Assembly: GCA_013287375.1 (NCBI GenBank)
Contig: JABDDX010000022.1
Span: forward strand, 1 to 32,127
Origin: Bacteroidota bacterium
GTDB lineage: Bacteria; Bacteroidota; Bacteroidia; Sphingobacteriales; Sphingobacteriaceae
Direction: 5' to 3'
Length of the DNA stretch: 32,127 nucleotides
Shown piece by piece: positions 31,737-32,127 of this stretch (positions are counted from its first letter, which is position 1; each line of letters opens with the position of its first letter). The notes under the pieces were generated by a model. The model did not search any database and was not told where the DNA came from. It saw only the letters and a program-made list of their open reading frames with translations. Position numbers and translations under genes: made by a program.

Positions 31737-32127
31737 GGCAGCGACTTTACAACCGCGCGTGACCCTAATCCTATTACCGGTTTAACAGGTAAAGTTGCAG
31801 GTTTATCTGTAGGCGCATCGGCAGAATTACTGGGCGTACCTAGTGTTTTAATGCGGGGAGATGCTGTTACACTATACGTAGTTGACGGTTTCCCGATCAA
31901 CACGGATACATTTAACCTTAGCCCTGATGATATTGAAACAATCACCGTATTAAAAGGACCCGCAGCGGCGGCTTTATATGGTAGCCGTGCACAAAATGGC
32001 GCCATATTAATCACAACCAAAAAAGGTGACAAAAATAAGAAAGGCTTTACTGTTGAATTGAACAGCAGTACTGAAATAAACAAAGGTTTTCTTACTTTTC
32101 CTAAAACACAACACTCATACGGCCCGG
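31731..32127 (+). CDS. SusC/RagA family TonB-dependent receptor, plug-domain part, inverted orientation (both ends incomplete)
   Basis: The plus strand from about 31731 to the window end reads VQGSDFTTARDPNPITGL, then GKVAGLSVG, LMRGDAVTLYVVDGFPIN, LSPDDIETITVLKGPAAAAL, YGSRAQNGAILITTKKG and finally FLTFPKTQHSYGP. This is the classic TonB-receptor plug of SusC proteins (about residues 120-260 of ~1000). The frame has no stop to the window edge. It has no start codon or N-terminal region at its left end: the left edge abuts the barrel of a SusC on the other strand. It may be a separate divergent SusC gene that lost its 5' part, or the missing part of the same gene in flipped orientation. Confidence 0.88.

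Noticed and set aside
31724-32083. Open frame of 119 codons on the minus strand over the plug region
   Set aside because: It is antisense to a clear TonB-receptor plug domain on the plus strand and has no recognisable protein features.

Overview
The window looks like the chromosome of a Bacteroidota bacterium of the Sphingobacteriaceae type (Mucilaginibacter or Pedobacter-like). The evidence is a SusC/SusD pair with glycoside hydrolases, several TAnnTTTG-type -7 promoter elements, few recognisable Shine-Dalgarno sites, and a 92-bp GTCATTTCGACC-type hairpin of the kind scattered through genomes of this group. This is inference from protein families and sequence style; no 16S rRNA gene is present. 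No tRNA, rRNA, CRISPR array, transposase or integrase was found.

Layout. 1-320: 3' end of glycyl-tRNA synthetase and a perfect bidirectional terminator. 337-3068: two secreted M16 peptidases, one catalytic and one lacking the zinc motif. 3235-5650: OsmC, a NamA/YqjM-type old yellow enzyme, and a divergent dienelactone hydrolase. 5759-7849: a cation/proton antiporter, a zinc-ribbon protein and a short SSB. 7850-8319: a gene-poor AT-rich stretch with one possible tiny membrane peptide. 8320-11840: a probable operon of a flippase-like membrane protein, a long aromatic amino acid hydroxylase and an SDR reductase. 11956-14431: an HxlR regulator divergent from an unrecognised 189-residue protein, then an ArsR regulator co-transcribed with a second old yellow enzyme. 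14541-14632: REP-like hairpin. 14650-20605: a GH3 glucosidase, an NTF2-like protein, gluconokinase and a sedolisin-type peptidase. 20678-21910: a glycosyltransferase. 22170-24827: a tightly overlapping four-gene signalling operon (lipoprotein, seven-helix membrane protein, histidine kinase, NarL-type regulator). 25076-31736: a GH2 beta-galactosidase, SusD, and the beta-barrel part of SusC.

Two functional themes stand out. One is redox and electrophile handling: OsmC, two old yellow enzymes, a dienelactone hydrolase, an SDR, and an HxlR regulator with N-terminal cysteines. The other is glycan use: SusC/SusD, GH2, GH3 and gluconokinase.

The most striking anomaly is at the right edge. The SusC barrel on the minus strand stops near 31736 and is joined head-to-head to the plug domain of a SusC on the plus strand (about 31731-32127). 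Both pieces lack the SusC N-terminus. This is either a DNA inversion or deletion between SusC sequences, or an inverted chimera made during amplification or assembly. The sequence alone cannot decide. The other strong candidate for something undescribed is the lipoprotein/7TM/kinase/regulator operon, whose kinase has no sensor domain of its own.
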